64,000 bases of DNA from Melieria omissa. Lineage: Eukaryota > Arthropoda > Insecta > Diptera > Ulidiidae. The stretch is from the NCBI GenBank assembly GCA_963971225.1, contig OZ020267.1, positions 4,340,001 to 4,404,000 of the forward strand, read 5' to 3'. The notes under the pieces were generated by a model. The model saw nothing but the letters and a program-made list of their open reading frames with translations. It was not told the origin of the DNA and did not search any database. Shown here piece after piece: positions 59,041 to 64,000 of the stretch (its first letter is position 1; every line of letters begins with the position of its first letter). Position numbers and translations under genes: made by a program.

Positions 59041-60694
59041 GCAAATAATGTGGAGTAAAGGAGACGGAAGACGGAGAATATAAGAAGCTGAAGAAGGTAA
59101 GGCACCAAGCGAATCGAAAACGCAATAAAAAGCCTTTGTATGATAAAAGAAGTGTAATTAGATAAAATTAAATAGACTGAAGATAAAAACAGTGAGGTCA
59201 GGAAGTTCTGAGGATCATAGTTCGTCTCCTCTTACTAAGTAATTCCTTTCTGATTTTGATGCCAAATATCAACACTACGAGTCGAAAATTTTGTAAAAAT
59301 AGAATCCGCACTAAACACTCATTAAACAAAACATCACAACAACAAAACTAATGATATCCGAAATTACAATCAAAGCAACGCTAATAGCGGCAACCGAAAC
59401 AACAGTAATGGCAGCATTAAAATTACACGCCTTGCAGCAACACACCTCGTCCGTTCGTCTGTCTGTCCGTTCGTTCGTTTCGGCACAGTGCAGCATAGCA
59501 GTCGTGCTCCCGCCCGCCCATATAATTTATGGGAGTTTTATAGATCGTAAAAATGCGCCGTAAAATGACTCCGTACAGGGTGCTGCACAGATAATTTTTA
59601 CGATGTGTAAATTTAAAACGCTGTCTAACAACTTGCCTAACACTTTCTCGGCGAATGCAAGGTCGCAGGACTCGTACGCCGCCAGCACGCAGCAAACAGC
59701 GAGCTGGCAGCGTGTCGTGGCGTGACGTGGCCGGCGTTTTGGAGTGCGCCATCGTAAAAATCGCCTTTTACTACTTAAGTGAGCAGTAAAAATAGTCATA
59801 ACAATAATATCGGCCGTTTTGTTGCGCGCACTCTCACCCTCACCCTCGTCTTCGTCCTCGAGCTCAACTCGTACCACCCCGGCACGCTCCACAATTGCGG
59901 CGCTCCTGCAATTTCCCATTCTCCATTTCTCGCTCGATTATTTTCAACCTTTCAACTGTAGCAATTGAACTGCCATTTACCCCCTTCACTTGACTCCACT
60001 TTGTTTATGATCTTTTTTATTATTTTTCAAAGAGCTGAGGGGCAGTGAAATGTGGTGTTGTGTTCTTATGATTTTCATAATCAGGTGAAAGACGTTGTTT
60101 AGTGTTTAGGCGGCAGACTGCCGCGTTAATGGCTCGTAAATGCAGTAAATCCCATTCGATGCCCAATTAGAAAGAACCATTTGGCGCAATGTGGCCCATT
60201 GCACTTTGATCTTTTGAGTTATTGCCGACGGTTTATGGTGTTGTAAACAAATGGTATAGAGTTGTTGTCGGTTGCCAGTCGGATTTCATCAGTTTGATTT
60301 GATTTCTTCATAGTTGAACCATTAAAATGTATACAAAGTGTTGTAGAGTCGTAAAATTGCGGGGGGTGCGTGTATATAAAATTGAAAGTATTTTTTTTTA
60401 GTGTAATTCGGCAATTTGACTGTTGTTCAATTGCTCAATTTGTGGGTTAATTATTTTATGTGCTTTTTCGGTGCATTGCGCGCGAATGGAAATGTATGGA
60501 AAGATTTTACAATACTTTGGGAGACAGTAGACCGGTCATACTGCCAACAAGCTGGGACTAGACAGTAGTGACTTCTATAGGAGCTTCTGTCTTAGTTACC
60601 TACAAGTACTGCTAAGCCATTTCTAGGTACAGAGAGAGAGAAGTTAGACTTTGTTTATGCTACATTAGGTTATAGAGCAAAGTATGCTACGCAC
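59041..60694. other. Non-coding stretch with TTTACGA motif cluster
   Basis: Five TTTACGA-type motifs lie at 59545, 59597, 59752, 60134 and 60349. The 60080-60260 part is GC-balanced and repeat-free. The frame at 59527-59919 (130 codons, minus) covers charged low-complexity sequence and has no recognisable domain. A GAGAGAGAGA run is at about 60632. Confidence 0.45.
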
Positions 60695-61556
60695 CAGTGG
60701 CGCACGCACGATTTTGTTTCGGATGGGAGGGGATTTTAACTTTGTAACTTTGTCGAAAACTGTGAAATACCTGACATATTTTGGTCCTGAAAGTTCAAAA
60801 TAGAAAATTTAGTTAAAAGGAGACAAGTTTTCTCTTTCATCTGATACCCATATCTTCAACATTGTACAACCGGAAATATTAAAAAAAATATAAATAAATA
60901 TACAAATTTTAAAATATTCGATTTGAAAATTTTAAAGTCCTGTAAAAAAGACTTTGGGTCAGAAAATGAAAAACGGACTATGCCAGGTTATTATAAATAC
61001 CCTCTATTTTCACGTCTATATCAACATGTGGATGGGTCTCGGGAAAAAACAATTTTTTTTCGCACGGTGTTGGTGTTTTCACTCATGTGCATCATAATTT
61101 CATTCATTTTCATTTTTCTTTCGATTCTATTGATGCTAGGCTTAATATTTCATTTTATATTTTAAAACCAGAGGAGATAATCTATTGTTTTCTATAGCAA
61201 AATATTTGAAAATTTATGATTTTTTGAAATGGTCAAAAAATTCACTTTTTTACAACTTTCACCGTCAGTAATTTCTCCAAATCTTATCTGATTTTGATAA
61301 TCTGTATATATTTGGAAATTTTCGGAGATTTTTCGAAAATGCTTCTTATAAAAATTTTTTGATTTTTAGTTTCGTGTTCAGCGACCCAAAGTTAGTCTAG
61401 AAAATATTTTTAGGTGAATTTTTTGTGTCGAGTAGTGTTATTGAAGATTGAATATTGATGATTGAATATATATGCGACGGTTATACTTAAATTAAATTTC
61501 TGTACTAACTTAAAGGTATTTCGGACCTCAAAAACCCTCCCCTGTGTGCGCCACTG
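60695..61556. mobile_element. Non-autonomous hAT element with exact 8-bp target duplication
   Basis: The ends CAGTGGCGCACGCACG and, reversed, CAGTGGCGCACACAGG agree at most positions. The octamer CTACGCAC lies exactly outside both (60687-60694 and 61557-61564). This defines an 862-bp hAT-superfamily insertion. The inside matches 3346-4030 over about 650 bp. The 80-codon frame at 60923-61165 is not recognisable as a transposase, so movement would depend on an autonomous relative. Confidence 0.92.
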
Positions 61557-61612
61557 CTACGCACAGATTCTATTGGGACCTTAGATGGATTAGTTGAAGT
61601 AATGTTCTATGA

Positions 61613-61735
61613 CTTTGGCGCACAGAGGGGGGTTTTGAGGGTTTCAAACCCTTAAACACAAAAATTGCTGTATTGCTTGTATTCGGCTCAAAAGTTGTAC
61701 GCAACCCCCCAAATAAAATCATGTGTGCACCACTG
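61613..61735. mobile_element. 123-bp hAT-like MITE
   Basis: The right end reversed reads CAGTGGTGCACACATGATTT, and the left end reads CTTTGGCGCACAGAGG, with two substitutions in the first three bases. Flanking octamers TTCTATGA and CTCTCTGA agree at six of eight positions. It lies only about 50 bp from the larger hAT element and is related, inverted, to 28864-28990. Confidence 0.75.
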
Positions 61736-62056
61736 CTCTCTGAACAGGTGAAATGTGACTTGTAAAGGTTCATTTATAAATCAAATAGACTTGCGTTGAG
61801 ATCTTCAGGGATTCTTTATGAAGTATGGTACATCCTCTATGTTACTACATTTGTTTTTGAAAAGGTCCCCCTTTCCAATTGCTGTGCGCCGACTGACACC
61901 TTTCACTATTCTACTCACTATTTCATTACTTTTACAAATTATATGTGAACAATTAGATTCACCTTTTTTTCTTATATTTGGATCACTTCACTTTACATGT
62001 ATCTATTGTACCTTTCGACATCTTTAAAATACATTTTCCATTTGGATCAATACACT
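61736..62056. other. Non-coding spacer
   Basis: Nothing recognised. Confidence 0.4.
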
Positions 62057-62266
62057 TTTGAAAGCTTCACTTCAACTATCTTGAACTCTTTTGAAACTTA
62101 AAATTTTTCAAGAGATTTTTTTTCCGACAAAGAATTTCCCAACACTCTTTCCACATGTTTTGAAAGCTTCACTTCAATTATCTTGAACTCTTTGGAAACT
62201 TAAAAATTTGCATCACATTTTTTGTTTTGCAATAAAGAATTTCCCAACAATCTTTCCACATGTTGA
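62057..62266. repeat. Direct tandem duplication, two units of about 102 bp
   Basis: TTTGAAAGCTTCACTTCAA begins both units (62057 and 62159). Both carry TATCTTGAACTCTTT, GAAACTTAAAA, AAAGAATTTCCCAACA and CTTTCCACATGTT. They differ mainly in a T-rich middle part. Confidence 0.9.
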
Positions 62267-64000
62267 AGACCCGCACATGGTGTTGAAAAAAAAACAACCC
62301 ACTGAGACACAGCACACTGGTAGCCGAAACTCGAAACCACGTCTAAGTGGCCGCGACGAAGAAATCAAACTGAATGTTTACAAAACACAACACACATTCT
62401 GCCACATGCAACAAAATAATAACACATATAAAAATATGAAAAAAATTAAAAGCAAAACAAAACTCACCAATTTGCACACCTTTTCCTGCAGCGCATGAAA
62501 ATATTGAAAAAAAATAATGGCCATAAATCATAATTTTCGGAAAAAATTAAAAACCTCAACCGGAAAAAATGAACAAAATAAAACTAACTGCGGCACAAAA
62601 CTAAATGCAACCAACTAAACCAAGCAAAACCCAACAACCGGCCTAAGCCATTTTTTCACGGTCTGCACAGTTTTTTATGACTGAATTCTACGCTGTTGCG
62701 AGAACAACTCTGAAATATACCAAAAGGATATTCAGAATTTCTGTGGTGCTAAAAAAAAACATAAAACACAAAACTAAAAATTAGCCTCAAGGTCAAATTT
62801 TATAGCTGCCTCATAAAAAAGAACAGCGAAAAAAAAATACCCACAGATGCAAAGAAACAAAAAACGAGCGCCGCGACAGGGAACTCTTAGCCAAATCAGA
62901 GAGGCTTCGCTGTGCTGCACGCTGCATCATAGCTTGGAAGTAGCAGCTCAGTTCTAAGCGGCCGAGTTGCACTTGCTGTTGCAGGCAGCATTGACCTTAG
63001 CTCAAGGTCATAATTTCTTTTAAGTATTTTGCAGTTATTGCACTTTTTATGATTCATTCGAACATTCAAACGCATTCACAGCCTTCAATCGTTATGATTT
63101 TTATGAGTGCAGATGACACTTGTCAATGTCAGTGCACACCTTGCTGGCTACTTTCTGTGTTGGCCACATATGCCGTAAGGTGACTTCTTGTGTGACCAAT
63201 TGGTGTGGTGGTCATTAATTTTAATTGATGAAACAAAGAATAAGAATGAGGTGTGTATAATTAATTGTTGTTGCATTGAATCAAATATAAAATTGTAAAT
63301 AATCTTTTTTAGTTTACTTCTATTTTGAAGCGAACAAGTGAAGTAAATGGGCGACTTTGGCCTTTGAAGGATCATACATTGCAGCAGTGGCAAAGACTCT
63401 TGCATGACATGCAAACTTTTAGCATTGCATCTACCGGTGAGGCATTTTAGTGATCATGAAGTTCCACTGTAAGAACAAAAATATTTCTAGGACATTATCA
63501 GCAGCTTGCAACTTTGACAGTTGGTCTAAAAATTATGTGTCTTGTGTGCTTTTTTTATAATGTTTCAAAGTTATGTAGAGATTACTAAAAGCACTTCGAA
63601 TCGGTTCATATGGAAACCACGATGAGGGGGTCTAACTTTTTTTCGAGCTATCAAAATCAGTCTAATGTGGTTCGAAAGCAACGTACGCATCTTAACTCAG
63701 CTAAAGGCTTTGAGAATAGACCTCACATGAAGTGCAGAGTAGAGATTGTAGTCAATTGCCGATTAATCCTTTAGCTACAGATTTTTACTGGGGAAAGCTA
63801 AAATTTTAAATTTTGCGTTTTATGCTTCTATGTGTTTTTATTAGCAACATTCCATCAGAAATTTTTTAATTTTTACACTCGGACCCTGTATTTTAGAGGG
63901 TTTTTCTATGTGAGCAACCACATCGTTGTGAAGAAGAAGTTATCTGAATTTAGATTCTGAATATAGAATTTTTCTGCTTCTTTTTCCTTTACTGTCACAA
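62267..64000. other. Non-coding stretch to the window end
   Basis: A-rich sequence at 62380-62880 and mixed sequence after. The 96-codon frame at 62208-62498 overlaps the tandem duplication and then A-rich DNA; it is not a recognisable protein. No repeat or RNA gene was identified. Confidence 0.4.

Noticed and set aside
60923..61165. 80-codon frame inside the hAT element as a transposase
   Set aside because: No hAT dimerisation or catalytic motif is visible, and the related copy at 3.5 kb does not keep the frame open.

Overview
The window is AT-rich eukaryotic DNA that looks like an intergenic or intronic stretch from a cyclorrhaphan fly. A tephritid-like fruit fly is my best guess, and that is inference. 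The grounds are many (CA)n/(TG)n and (CAA)n/(TTG)n runs, mariner and Tc1 elements, TTAA-flanked MITEs, and RNase H-bearing non-LTR retrotransposons with a CCTAA-type tail. I find no intact host protein gene, no rRNA and no functional tRNA. Every reading frame I can assign to a protein family belongs to a decayed transposable element. The long open frames outside those are low-complexity or cross microsatellites.

Layout. 1-3345 is non-coding, with a dense cluster of TTTACGA motifs. 3346-5465 holds a hAT-related repeat copy and a small MITE. 5466-14000 is non-coding, with a GC-richer CAA/CAG-rich block at about 7400-9800 and an unclassified repeat near 11 kb. 14-20 kb holds one arm of a dispersed inverted repeat pair, an internally deleted Tc1-like element with intact ends, and two tandem arrays. 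20-28 kb is mostly non-coding, with a tRNA-derived SINE and a long hairpin near 26 kb. 28.9-29.9 kb is a 254-bp tandem array next to a hAT-like end. 31.9-32.7 kb is the second arm of the dispersed pair. 35-36.8 kb is a decayed Tc1/IS630-type element split by two TTAA MITEs. 39.3-39.7 kb is rich in GAGAG and GCCAT motifs.

The right part is a transposon graveyard. At 40.5, 43.2, 47.4-48.9 and 57.5-58.6 kb there are non-LTR retrotransposon fragments. The one at 47-49 kb contains a hAT element that itself contains a pogo-like element. A deleted mariner lies at 52.6-53.3 kb, a Tc1 fragment at 53.4 kb, and a Helitron-like repeat at 54.1-54.9 kb. hAT elements with 8-bp target duplications lie at 58.7, 60.7 and 61.6 kb.

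No set of genes acts together here. The most interesting signals are the order of insertions, a shared end architecture of the TTAA elements (a different subterminal palindrome in each family, as in piggyBac ends), two clusters of posterior-Hox/Caudal-type motifs near the window edges, and a precursor-microRNA-sized hairpin. I could run no search, so family names rest on motifs, terminal repeats and target duplications seen by eye.
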